64,000 nucleotides of DNA, from NCBI RefSeq assembly GCF_021730395.1, contig NC_069373.1, positions 45,040,501 to 45,104,500 of the forward strand. Reading direction: 5' to 3'. The DNA comes from Mercenaria mercenaria. Taxonomy: Eukaryota > Mollusca > Bivalvia > Venerida > Veneridae. A program made the position numbers and the translations under genes. Positions 25,501-37,030 of this stretch are shown here, piece after piece; the stretch's first letter is position 1, and the number at the start of each line of letters is the position of its first letter. The notes beneath the pieces were generated by a model, which saw nothing but the letters and a program-made list of their open reading frames with translations, searched no databases and was not told the origin of the DNA.

Positions 25501-25792
25501 CTTTGAGTAGAGAAACGGAAATAAATACCCGGTATCGGATATTATAACGTTATTTTGCAAGACATAATTTATGTGTTAAGTAAATCACCTTCAGTCTTTT
25601 TAAAATCATATTAATTATACGATTTGTAACTTTATATAGCTATTAAGGGTTCAAATATTTCATTTGGTATTGTGTTTTTTTATTCTAACAGCGGAAATGT
25701 GACGGCCGTATTATGTTTCGAAGAATTATGCTGTCTTTCCTAGCAACTACGTTTTCATTCTAAAATCATTCTGTCCTCTATAAAATGGCCTC

Positions 25793-25980
25793 GATGTCCT
25801 TGCCGGTTAAGGTCGCCGACTTGGAATCACTTTCTGACTAGCAGAAGGTCGATGGTTCTAGACTGGTACCCCGCCCGTTCTGGAAATAATTCCCGCATAG
25901 GGAACCTGGGGACTTAATCTACTATTAAAAGCTGGAAAGTGGCCATATAGCAGCATTTTGTTGTTGTGACTTTAACCCAA
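25793..25980 (+). mobile_element. SINE-A-related copy, degraded
   Basis: Keeps ggttaaggtcgccgac, attaaaagctggaaagtgg and ccatata as in SINE-A, but the middle is rearranged and the B box is poor. Confidence 0.6.
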
Positions 25981-26434
25981 TATAAACAAAAATACTAATC
26001 TACCAAAGCTTGAAACTTACTACATCAGTAGATCGAAACTTAATTAGGGTAATCTCGACACACACTGCATACATAAGTGAACACAAGCGCGCGCACACGC
26101 ACATACGTACGTGCAAAAATAACAAAAGTACGAGTTTACTGAGCATTTGCCGCTTACTTACAAGGTAAATGATATTAAAAGATAACAAGACAAACTGATT
26201 ATATATTTACGTACTAATCATACAGTGAGTATAACAATTTATAATATATTCTACTTTACATGCCTAATTCATATATAAAGCTATAACACAATAATTGTCC
26301 GATTTTCGTCCGTAAGTTATGGAAAGGGTTTAACTAATTTTGCACGATTTTTTATCATACACGTTGATGATATTTATTGTTTAAGAAATAATATATCTCA
26401 TCCAGTGATTTGTCGTTGAATAAATCATTGTTTG

Positions 26435-26505
26435 GAGTTCAGATGCGAAGGAATTATATCACGAGGGCGCAGCCCGAGTGATATAATAATACGCATCTGA
26501 ACGAC
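26435..26505. repeat. Short palindrome
   Basis: gttcagatgcgaaggaattatatcac and its near complement gtgatat-ataatacgcatctgaac flank gagggcgcagcccgag. The centre is shared with 12840-12910, so it is a dispersed foldback unit. Confidence 0.6.
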
Positions 26506-26759
26506 ATTTCAGACTTATAACAATAACTCTTGGCTTCTACTGGTATTTTCAAGTCCCATTTTAAGGCTGCTTCACTGGAAATACCGTCTGTCAACTAAAG
26601 TATATAGTGTCATAAAACGAGTTTGTATAGGTTAGTTCTTCCAACTTGCAGTCTGTTCTCTATACCGCATACCAAATATTTCTAATGAGAGAGAAAAAAA
26701 ACACGAAATATATGACAGAGCAAGCGCAAGCACGTATGCATGTTGCCAATGCATGTAAG

Positions 26760-27812
26760 TTACCATGACCATATTTGATACATGTCTTCCTCTTCAGAAC
26801 TTTCCTTACTAGGGTATGGGCCTAATCGCTTTATCGTCACTATTCCGGATCTTGCATTCATCCCCTTATACGTGCCTTTGACCTTGTACGTGTAAGACTT
26901 CTCATTAATCAGCGTAATTTTCACTTCGCCCTCATAAGGAGTATCTATATCATCAGCGTACATGGTAGCTTCGCCGAGGATTGAAGTATACGGGGGACAT
27001 TTCAGTGGCCATGTATATGTGTGTGTCTTTGTCGTAGTTTTAGAGACTTTGCGTGTAGATGTGCTGCTGACAGTCCAGCTTGTCGATGTCGTGACTGATC
27101 CCACTATTGGTATTCCTGCCTCGACCTCTATACTTAAAGTCATAGACATCTCAGTGGACATACTCCATTCCCTTTGTATTGTCACACTTCTACTACCACT
27201 CAAAGTAAACGACTGCTCAGTACCACTGCCATTCCTGAAGATTTGATGAGCGACCATATCTGGTTTGGTTGCTACAATGTCCGAAGCAAGTCGTGGGTAC
27301 GTTACATTACATAAAATTGAGCTTTTAATCGGTCGAAGCATTGCAAAACCCAAACGATCAACCGCATCTCCAGCTCCTCCAAACATCCCACAGCAAATAC
27401 CAGAACCAACGTCAGGCCAGTAGTCATCTTCTTTTTTTATTCCGTGACAATATATTCCCCACTCTCTTTGTTTATTTGTTTGAATGTAAATTGCTCCAAG
27501 ACGGCGCCTGTGCAAAACAGAAGAATACGGCCCACTTGCCTGGACATTGAGCTTTGCTATCACTTCGCCTGGTCTGAATTTGAATTCACTGTTTTCACCA
27601 GCGCGTTTACCGGCGAGGAAGCTACTGCCATCGCTCATCCAAACTTCCACAGCACTTATACGCCAGTCTCTCTTCCAAGCCTTGATTTTTGTGAGAATAG
27701 CTCCATCATCCTTCTTGATGAAGTGAAAGTGATTTCCTCCATCTCCGCCTGACGCGTTGTTGTCTGTAAAATAGTCTAAGTCAACTGACTTGTCGACAAC
27801 TATATGAGGCAT
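26760..27812 (-). CDS. Jacalin-like lectin / aerolysin-type beta-pore protein
   Basis: An intact single-exon gene of 350 residues. Residues about 15-165 look like a jacalin-related lectin domain, a carbohydrate-binding beta-prism: GGDGGNHFHF at the start, KAWKRDWRISAVEVWMSDG, FRPGEVI and RLGFAML. Residues about 168-335 match the aerolysin module of natterin- and Dln1/Aep1-like animal proteins. Strands rich in alternating Ser/Thr (SFTLSGSRSVTI, TSTSWTVSSTSTRKVSKTTT) flank a less polar segment (IEVEAGIPIVGSV, 228-240) at the place of the membrane-inserting hairpin. The tail is acidic (SSEEED). No signal peptide is seen, so the protein would be made in the cytosol or leave by an unusual route. 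The role (defence, endolysosomal pore or mucus lectin) is not decidable from sequence. Same strand as the convertase and 4.9 kb upstream of it, with no obvious link. Confidence 0.88.
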   Translation of the reverse strand: MPHIVVDKSVDLDYFTDNNASGGDGGNHFHFIKKDDGAILTKIKAWKRDWRISAVEVWMSDGSSFLAGKRAGENSEFKFRPGEVIAKLNVQASGPYSSVLHRRRLGAIYIQTNKQREWGIYCHGIKKEDDYWPDVGSGICCGMFGGAGDAVDRLGFAMLRPIKSSILCNVTYPRLASDIVATKPDMVAHQIFRNGSGTEQSFTLSGSRSVTIQREWSMSTEMSMTLSIEVEAGIPIVGSVTTSTSWTVSSTSTRKVSKTTTKTHTYTWPLKCPPYTSILGEATMYADDIDTPYEGEVKITLINEKSYTYKVKGTYKGMNARSGIVTIKRLGPYPSKESSEEEDMYQIWSW

Positions 27813-28466
27813 TTTATCTTTGTGGTGTTAAGCTGGATGGTTTTGATGTCCAAATGATTTCAATAGTTAAAAAGTAACTGTATAAATAGTGCATTGATGA
27901 AATGACATTGTGCTTCTTCCTTCAATGTCAAAATTTCTAGATTAAACAGATTGTCAGACTTGCTTTCACATCGTCCTTCGACTTCAGTCTTGATAACTGT
28001 AAACGTAAACGTGACAAGAAGCTTGAAGAGTTTTAAAGTGATCGCCCTGTTAAGTGCTTTTAACGAAAATCACCTAGAACACTTAAGATCATCATATCTG
28101 TTTAAAACACGCATTGTCTTATTGATGTAGATAGCTGAATATGGGTTATGATTTGAGTGCACTTTCCGGAGATTTTAATTGCTGAAGATGTTATCAACTT
28201 CAGTTGCGTCCATTTTAGGATTTAAAACTTATAAAATAACTTTGTAACAATTGCTTTTAGAATGAAATATTTCTTGACATCTTTTGATATTTAACCCTTA
28301 GCCCGCTTAATTTCTAAAATGGACAGGTCCATTATTCACTTTGGCCAATACCATTTATTATTCGAAGGGGTATTCACTGAAAATTTACTGACTGAATAGC
28401 GAACCATGCAGACAATGATTAGCCTGCACGGATGGTCTGAACCATTTGCCGCAAACAGGCTGAAGA
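27813..28466. other. Upstream spacer of the lectin/aerolysin-like gene, with a family R fragment
   Basis: No TATA box stands out on the minus strand. From about 28293 to 28466 lies a copy of dispersed family R (gcttaatttctaaaatggac, gaaggggtattcactg). It is interrupted or ended by the TTAA-flanked element next door. Confidence 0.5.
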
Positions 28467-28470
28467 TTAA

Positions 28471-29980
28471 GGAGGTAGGTTACCTTGTTACAAGGGTAAA
28501 TTCAAATTAGTTGAACCGCAGCACATTTTTGTATTTCGTGTAATATGAAGTTTTAACTGCTATAATCTCAGTTTCGTTTGTCTCTGTTCCTTCAAGTTCA
28601 ATTTTTATCCAGGTTTGAAGAACATGACCCTCCAAAGGTATTTCATATTGGAAGAAGAAGGAAAATACGGATATTTAACACTTTTCAGTGTATTTTATTT
28701 TCATTGATATCCGTAGAAGTCTGCATAATTGATAATTTTACTAGTATTCACGTTAGCTTTGTAATAAAAGCTTAAAATGTATATGTCGCGGGGCTCGTGT
28801 TTCCATGGTAACGCATTTTCTCTCAGTTTTAAACAACTATGTATAAAAATAGGGGTTTTCGACGGCTTCAGTGCCATTCTGTTAATGACCAACATGGAAT
28901 TTTTGGGTAATATTATTAGCAAAATACCAAGCACTTTACATGGTACCCTATTTTTCTTAACCTGTAAAGTAACCATGGCAACAGAGATGTTTAAAATAGC
29001 TTATATCTTGCTTTTTGTCGTAGTTTCTTATAAAAAATATTGAATAAGATTATCTTTCTAGTTAATGTAGCTATAAAACATATTATTTCTAACGTAAGTT
29101 ATATTTTCGTGTTATCTGCATTTATTCAATCAAGTTTCACAGCTTAGAATACTTACAGCAGTACCTCTCGTCTGGCATTTTTCATGGAAAAATCGTTCAG
29201 CATGCTGCTATTATTCTCACGGATATTGTTGAAATGAAAATAAAAAGCCGAAGCTGTGTTTCTTAAATAGACCAGTGTCAACGCTTTTGAATTTTACATT
29301 TAGATACATAGGTCACGGGCTTCGTTTCCATGGTAACATCAATTCAATTCAAGAAACCACATTTTTCTACCGAAATTTGAACAATTTTAGATCTTAGTTT
29401 TAGTATATAAGTAACAAATTATCAACGGAACCTGAAAAATAGGTATTACAAATCAAACTGCTAGATTGTTTATTTGAAAATGGCCGTAACAAGTAACCTT
29501 TCACTCAACTATATTCCAAATAACATTGGTTACCATCATCCATTTTCTTACATTCCGCATAACATTTCAATATAACTACATAAAAGAAGCAAAATATTGA
29601 TTTTTATTCAGAGCAAAAGACTCATAAAAATATTTCAGCAAATAATAGTTATTTGAAAATAGTTAAAATAAAAAAAAATGCACAGAATTACGTACTTTCA
29701 TAACAAAAACTATTAATTTTGCGCGGTAACTGACACGTAACGTCATGACGTCAGTGACGTCATTTTAAGGCAACATTGTTTTGAAGCGTTTCTGCGGCAA
29801 TTTATTCATTATTTCTGAATTATTAAACCATAAAGCACCAGATCGAAGACAGGTTCATGATTTGTTTTCAGAAGAATGAATATACAAACACATTTAGTTT
29901 GTCGTAAACGTCGTCGTAAATCGTCACGTTAGCTTCCGGTTGGACATGCGCACATACAAATATGAAGGTAACCTACCTCC
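28471..29980. mobile_element. TTAA-flanked non-autonomous DNA transposon, 1.5 kb
   Basis: Perfect 16-bp inverted ends (ggaggtaggttacctt and aaggtaacctacctcc) are bordered on both sides by TTAA (28467-28470 and 29981-29984), the target duplication typical of piggyBac-type transposition. It is 1,510 bp with no transposase ORF. Internally tttccatggtaac occurs twice, near 28799 and 29327. It inserted into a copy of family R. Two shorter elements with the same logic are at 47399 and 53918. Confidence 0.85.
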
Positions 29981-30344
29981 TTAAAATACAAATGCAAATA
30001 ATTGCGGGTAATCGTGTACGCAGCGGCTGCCTTTGTTTAAAAGTGTACGGACAATTTAGATGCAAAGCACATGTACATTTTTCAGTAAAATAAAATTCGC
30101 TCAGATTAGTCATATATTCTGTTTGCCACAATACCTGTTTGTCAGTAAGATATCTTTGTTGTTGGACTTTTGCATATTTGTCACACATCTTTGCTATTTT
30201 ACCTTTGCGGAAAATGTATGTCACTCTAGTAAATGACAGCAACGTTGAAAATATGAATTTGATGGAAAAAAACTGTAAGGAAAAAAAAATAGACACAGAT
30301 GGTAATCCCGTCGAAAAAGCTGCCAGGTAAACATTATGACACAG

Positions 30345-30535
30345 AGGAAGCGGTGGTTATTATAATAGTGTTAAAGATGTTGGCTGCTCAACCCGGGAAT
30401 CATGGGTTCGAGCCCTACTGGGATCACGACCATGACTTGTGATATGACACCAGTAATTGTTTATCAAGGAAGTGGACTCGAATGTGGTTCATATAAGCTT
30501 AAATATTTCATCACAGTCGAGCTAAAATAAATATG
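30345..30535 (+). mobile_element. SINE-D, tRNA-derived SINE
   Basis: The head ends with a B box catgggttcgagccct. The body atcacgaccatgacttgtgat, ggaagtggactcgaatg and catcacagtcgagctaaaat is matched by a minus-strand copy at 37562-37757. The A-box region is damaged in this copy. Confidence 0.7.
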
Positions 30536-30739
30536 TATAACTTAAACTAAAAGTACTATTAAGCAATGAACTAAATGAAGATGAACTGACATTAATGGAT
30601 GTTGCAGGTACACGTTATACACAGCACATTTTACACTTTTCAGTTATCAGTCATTACGTCCGTCACTCCCAATGCCATCATTGCTTTTATCAGTAACAAG
30701 GAGTTTCTGGGGAGAATTTTCTAACATTTAGTCATAGGA

Positions 30740-31130
30740 CAGAGTTATCGGATAGTGGAGCTTTCTAACACTTATGCATTTGAACAAAGATTTCGTACAT
30801 TGGAATTCTCTAACACTTATGCCTAAAATGAATAATGTTTTCGGATATTGGAATTCCCTAACACTTATGCCTTTGAACGAAGATTTCGGAAATTTGAATT
30901 CTCTAACACGTATGCCTTTGAACAAAGATTTCGGATATTGGAATTCTCTAAAACTTAGTTTTAGAACAAAGATTTTGGATATTGAAATTCTCTAACACTT
31001 ATCCCTATGAACAAATATTTCGGATATTGGAATTCTTTAACACTTCTTCCGGATATTTGAATTCTCCAACGCTAGGATTTGTTCCAGGGATTTCGGATAG
31101 TGGACTTCTGTAACACTTAGTTTTAGAAAA
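30740..31130. repeat. About 47-bp minisatellite
   Basis: About eight imperfect copies of a unit reading gatttcggatattggaattc then tctaacacttatgcctttgaacaa. The ORFs over it on both strands are repeat artefacts. Confidence 0.85.
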
Positions 31131-31482
31131 AAATATTTTCACAGTGGTCCTCTTTGTGGAACATCTTTAAAAATACAACTATTCTGATTAGGCGTTTTTA
31201 AAGTTATTGAGTTTCAAGTCCAATACAACTGCCCAGTCTGAATTCTGGGACCGTAATCATCAGATTTCATAATCGACATTACATTATGTCGGTGTACCTC
31301 CCTATTAATATTCAATCTTTGTGATTTCTTTTTTACAGCATTTTTCATTTTCCCGTTGGGAAGCCTTTCCCATGGGTCATTTCCAATGGACAAGCTCATG
31401 ATTGAAATGCAATATCTCCAAAACTGATTTTCATTCACTGGTTGATAAACGGTAGCAATGCATTTTATTAGAAACATTATTT

Positions 31483-31721
31483 GAGCCGTGCCATGAGAAA
31501 ACCAACATAGTAGGTTTGCGACCAGCATGGATCCAGACCTGCCTGTGCATTTGCTCAGTCTAGTCAGGATCCATGCTGTTCGCTTTCTTTCAAAGCCTAT
31601 TCCAATTAGAGAAACCGTAAGCGAACAGCATGGATCCTGACCAGACTGCGCTGATGCGCAGGCTGGTCTGGATCCATGCTGGCCGCAAACCCACTATGTT
31701 GGTTTTCTCATGGCACGGCTC
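31483..31721. mobile_element. MITE-M, the most complete copy
   Basis: Both ends are intact (gagccgtgccatgag and ctcatggcacggctc), with four internal agcatggatcc or ggatccatgct phrases arranged as nested inverted repeats. This copy shows the full palindrome best. Confidence 0.9.
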
Positions 31722-32992
31722 ATTTAGACTTGAAGTCTTTCTAGAAGTACAAGAAGTTTTTGTCATTATAAATTAACACTGGCGGATGTTCAAAGAAAAA
31801 TACAATTCTATCTAAAGCTTTGGCATATACCAAATATTATTACAATGTATGTTTCACTACAATGTCTCACGCAGTTGTAAAATTGACATATTTTCTATCA
31901 AACGGTCAAATAAAAAACTACATGTATAAGTAGGTGCGTTTTGTTTCAATAATAAAACTATTCAAACACTGAAGCTACTTTTGTAATAATATATGGAATC
32001 ATTTCTCGTTTATTTTTTTTCGACTTAAGAAAAATATTGACATAACCATTTTTGTCAATTAACACAAGGTTTGTCATTTCCGTTTGTTAAACACATATTT
32101 TATATTTAATTAAGTGCTTAGTTAACTGTTTTAAAACAAAATGAATTTTGAGACAAGATAGGCCCAAATTGCGCCCCATCTCCTAGAGAAAAAACTGTAT
32201 TATCTGCGAATGACAATGGCATTAGGTGATAAGCTCCTTTAAAGTTGCTTCTTTTTGAACATACCAGTAACCCTAGCCTGGGAATCCAGTCTGACGATAT
32301 CTGACTTTTATCGCATAGTGCGGCAATTTTCCTTTGATCTTTGCAGCATGTTATACATAGTAACACACATTATTACTACAAAACTGTGCTGATATCTTAC
32401 AAAACTGTTGCGATATATATCAACACGGAAATCTCTATGGAGTTTCATAAGAAAAAAAGTGTTCCGATATATATCAGCACAGTAAAACTGTTCACTTTTT
32501 CTCTATTGAGGTCCTATCAAGGGAGTATAATTTTTTCCTTTCAAAGAAAAGATGATTTTAGCTCCAATTTACAGTTCACAGAGAAAGAATTGTCACAAAC
32601 ACCTACATTTATAAAGTAAAAGAATAAATAAACTAGAATATTTCAAAAACTTGATAGTTATTGCCAAATTCAGAAATACATGAAATATATGAAATTCTGA
32701 GATTTCTCAAATGTTTCTTTTTCTTTGATTTTTTTTACAAACAAAACAACAAGTTTTACAATATGTCTGGCCAATGAAATGCAAAGATTTAAAACCAATG
32801 CAGATATTTGTTGGGTACTTTTATCTGGGGAACACATTTTCTAAAACAGAAGTTTTAGTGTTTCAGTCAGCGAGGCGCAGAAAGGGAATCAAAATAGTAA
32901 AACTAATAATAAACAAATTTAAATGAAAATAATATATAAATTTTAATGATAAACTATGCGATAAAACAGTTATAATATGTAATGCTCGTGTG

Positions 32993-33138
32993 TTACCAGG
33001 ATATATCAGAGCTAGGGGTACATCTCGTTATTTTTCTCTTCACATATCTGTCTCGGCCTACCGGCCTCGACGATATGTGCAGAGAAAAATACCCTCGATG
33101 TACCCCTAGCTCTGATATATCCTGGTAACACACTCTCA
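32993..33138. mobile_element. Near-perfect foldback MITE, about 145 bp
   Basis: The arms gttaccaggatatatcagag and ctctgatatatcctggtaac are exact inverse copies and continue inward through ctaggggtac and gtacccctag to a short loop (ctaccggcctcg). The high arm identity suggests a recent insertion or gene conversion. Confidence 0.85.
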
Positions 33139-33399
33139 CACATACTATAACTATTACTTTTCTACCTGCAAATTGACAGTTGATACCAGAAATTTGATGA
33201 ATGCCAACTAACCCTAAATAGCGCAATTTTAGAGGGACCTTTTATGAACAGATATTAAGTATGACTTCTTCTTGCAAAGCATGACTTATCAATGACGTCC
33301 CGGGCTACAGTAACACAGATTTTCATGTGGTAACTGTTTTTCAAGTTCAACACCTCAGAAGTAAGCAAAGATGTAGATCATGCTAGCGACCGCTCTTAC

Positions 33400-33625
33400 C
33401 TTACGCTTCTGCTAAATTTCTATTATGAACTTGTCCGTCTTTCAATTTGGATAGTGTCATTACAGTACTGTAAAAAGACTGCTGAAAGAGGTGCATAACA
33501 AAAACATTCTAACTGAGTGGAGACCAGTGCAGATCATGATCAGACTGCACGGATGTGCAGGCTGATCATGATCTACACTTGTAGCAAAGGCAGAATCAAT
33601 CGTGTCAAGCATGATAAGGGTTAAG
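33400..33625. repeat. Dispersed family R, longest copy
   Basis: Runs from tctgctaaatttctatta through aacttgtccgtctttcaat to gcagaatcaatcgtgtcaag and atgataagggtta. It holds internal gatcatgatcagactgc / gcaggctgatcatgatc inverted text. A tail-only copy lies near 15040-15080. Confidence 0.6.
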
Positions 33626-33817
33626 TGATCGGATAATAATTTGCTTAAGTATACGTATTCGGATACATGCCTTCAAATTGAAGTTCACTTGAGAAGTAAC
33701 TAGACAGAACGTCATTCGATTTCTACATATAAGTACAAATACATGTGTAATATTATTAGGTTAATTAACATTGTTCTTGTACAGTACAATGCTAAATAAC
33801 CTTTTTATTCTATATCT

Positions 33818-33984
33818 ATTTAGTCAGGATCCATGCTGTTCGCTTTCAAAGCCTAGTATAGCAATTGGAGAAACCGTTAGCAAACAGCATGGATCCTGAC
33901 CAGACTGCGCGGCGGATGCACTGGCTGGTCTGGATCCATGCTGGTCGCAAAGCCACTATGTTGGTTTTCTCATGGCGCGGCTCA
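33818..33984. mobile_element. MITE-M, left end lost
   Basis: Begins inside the left arm (gtcaggatccatgctgttcgc) and keeps the whole right arm to catggcgcggctc. Point differences show it is older than the copy at 31483. Confidence 0.8.
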
Positions 33985-34830
33985 ATTATGAACGATATGT
34001 ATATAACTCCTATTTGGTCTGTAACACGTATTCAGCGAACGATGTCAGGTATTTTATGACCACTTCAAACTTGTCAGGTACCTGTTAAATTATAGTAAGT
34101 ATGAGAAGCTTTGTTTACTTTTTAACAAAATTAAAGTGTCAAAATACACTGATTACCTAAAAGGCATATTCAGGTCGCACGGTAAACAAAAATAAGGATT
34201 CCATGATTATTATAGAAACGGTTTTTCATACTTTTTGTCATGCATAATTAAAGACTACAATCTTGATTCTGTTTTACCGCTTCTTAGTTTTTATGATTGT
34301 GAGCTAGTGAATTAATACTGGTAGAGATAGAACCTGAGACTTGCTTAACAAGATGAAATTATATATTTTAGCTTTAGTTTTACCTTTTATTATAAATTGT
34401 TTATTTAAATTAGATTTTAAAGGTCAGAGTTTAAAGAAACCGTTTCATATATTCACGTCAACCGCTTTTATAGCAAACTTCTGTTGATGAAAAGGCTTCT
34501 TCTCATTAAAGGATTGAACTAGTTTTAGATGAAAGGCAACTCAATTCTTATAATTTCATATAAACCTATTTCCGCCATGAATTTGCAAACTGTTAATGAT
34601 TTTACTCTCAACACATACGACTTTGAAAACAACTTTTCATCAAATAATGAAACAAAGAATGATCAGAAAGTAATGATCGCATTTTTTTTTCGAATGTTAT
34701 CAAAACCGATTACATGAGGAACGTCTCGGCTAAATCAACCAAAAAACTAAGTGCAAAAAGTACAGTTTTAAAGAAAATATAAAAAAAAACAACCAACAAA
34801 CAAACACACACACGCATGCACGCACACAGT

Positions 34831-34833
<3 letters not shown>

Positions 34834-34894
<61 letters not shown>

Positions 34895-34912
34895 GGGAGA
34901 GAGAGAGAGAGA
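34834..34912. repeat. (GA)n microsatellite with a G-run
   Basis: About 50 bp of GA units, then a run of 14-15 G's, then GA again. ORFs rich in Ser-Leu over it are artefacts. Confidence 0.95.
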
Positions 34913-35401
34913 GTTCGCCATCGCCCAAAAAGTCTTCGTTGTTTTTTCCGTTAATTTTGGAGGTTACAAACTTACAAACAAATTAAGATTACAAGTAAAT
35001 GGTGTATTAAATAATATTTAAAAGCGTTAAGAAAGATATACGAATATGGAGACAGAGTATTTCAATATGTTATTTTAACGCAAGGGCAGTTTATTAAGTA
35101 AAGTATTATTCGTTGCTTTTATTGTTGTTACTGAGCTCTTTATGTAAAAGTATGTAATTGAGACGACAAACAACGTATTCAGGAAAACAATTTCGGATGA
35201 AATGGAAAAGGAAATTGCATAGAATCTGTCTTAGGTCTTTTGACACTAAATTACAATGACACTAAATTACAAAAAGAAGTTTTCATTTCTTTACCAATCT
35301 TGACATATTCATAGCAACAAATATTCGACATATATGTGAGCCGGAAAACGAGAAGTAATGTCTGACATCATTTTTTGTATTAAACTGATAACAATGGTGC
35401 C

Positions 35402-35895
35402 CTACGGTGCCCCTAAAGTGACATGAAACACAATTATTTTTATCTTTATTATTTTTTATCTAGTAATAATGAAATATCGTTTCGTTATTACGAAATGTAT
35501 TTCGTAAGAAAGCGTAATATTAATTCATATTATTTCGTTTAAATGTAAATGTAATACTATTTCGTATATGTAATTCAGTGTATAACTTCGCTATTAGGAA
35601 ATGTTTTTGTTTGTTTGTTTGTACAAACGTACTATTACTTCGTAAAAGCGAAATGTATTTCGTAAATACGTAATATTATTTAGTATAAACGTTATACTAT
35701 TTCTTAAGGAATAGTATTACGTTTTAACGAATTGATATTGCGTTTTCTACGAAATATTTTTACGTTTTTACGAAATACATTTCGTAATTACAAAATAACA
35801 TTACGTTTTTACGAAATATATTTCGTATTTACGAAATAATATTACGTCATTACGAAATTATCCGAATGAAAAGTGTCACTTTAAGGGCACCGTAG
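35402..35895. mobile_element. MITE with 22-bp inverted ends and internal acgaaat/atttcgt lattice
   Basis: The ends ctacggtgcccctaaagtga and tcactttaagggcaccgtag are inverted with one mismatch. The body holds more than a dozen alternations of atttcgta and tacgaaat spaced by short AT runs, so it can form many alternative hairpins. No coding. Confidence 0.8.
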
Positions 35896-36505
35896 ATAAT
35901 TTTGAGGACAAATTCGTTGTATATATCATCGGTCAAAATATCAGTAGGACAGTACTTGCGTTATCAGATTGGATACTTCAACTCATCGCGTAATTAAACT
36001 ATAAACCTGATAACTTCGACGTGGTTTTAGAGATCAGTGTTTCGATATCGGCACACAGTGAAAGGATAAAGGAAAACGATATTTCCCCTGCAGGAGGAGA
36101 GACTAAATCTGCGTATAACTCGAAATTATTTGATTTTGCAGTACTATACAAGTATTGAGATCTAAAGGCAGATTTAAATTTTGTTTACCTATAAACAGTC
36201 AAATGTCTTCTCAAGCATATTAATTCCAATTACGGTTCAGAGGTTCAGGTTTTACCATATTTATAGACGTCTGTATAAAGTTTGCACCAAAGGCACATTA
36301 ATTCCAATGAATTCACCCTAATGTCGGTTATAAAGTTGAATCTCCAAAATCGTTTTTAATTGTTTTGTGATGGTTGAGGTTTCCGATCTATTCTTAGTGT
36401 CTGTAAGAAAATCTTCAACTCTCAAAATATCTTCAGTACACTTGAAAGGTAAAATGTTACCATATTTGTACGTTTTTATCCTTGTATTGAATTTTGAGAA
36501 AGCAT

Positions 36506-36683
36506 GTGAGCCGCACAATTAGACCAGCCTGTGTATTCGCGCAGTCTGGTCAGGATCCATGCTATTCGCTAACGGTTCCTTTAATTGCAATAGGCTTTAA
36601 AAGCAAACAGCAAGGATCCTGACCGGATCTGGATCCATGCTTGTCGCAAATGCACTATGTTGGTTTCTCATGGTACGACTCTC
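36506..36683. mobile_element. MITE-M, degraded copy
   Basis: Recognised by gtgagccgcacaatt, gcgcagtctggtcaggatcc and the right end gttggtttctcatggtacgac. The arms are partly deleted. Confidence 0.75.
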
Positions 36684-37030
36684 TTTTTTTTCTCGCCAAC
36701 GTCATTGTTCAGCTATATTTTGCTATTGTCTATAAATGTTTTCAATTATAAGTATTTTTTTTACATTTTCTCCCTTAAACAACTGATATGGATTGTATTT
36801 CATATCTCAAAGTATTCCTCGCTGATTGTGGTTTTACAGGGTCATTAATGCATCTTTCGTTGATTCAAATTTTACTTTGTTTACTTTCATTTCAAATCTT
36901 AAATTGATAAGCTATCTCTCTGTATCACTTTAGATACATTGCTACTACAATCTGTTGAAACAATGAAACAACACACAATTGTTTTTATTTATACATAGAA
37001 TATTTTTGTATAAACAAAGTACATTGTGCA

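Noticed and set aside
28578-29043. ORFs inside the 1.5-kb TTAA-flanked element as a transposase
   Set aside because: Short, on both strands, overlapping one another, and lacking any DDD/DDE-like spacing or cysteine-rich tail.
34710-34928. Serine/leucine-rich ORFs on the minus strand
   Set aside because: Translation of the (GA)n microsatellite.
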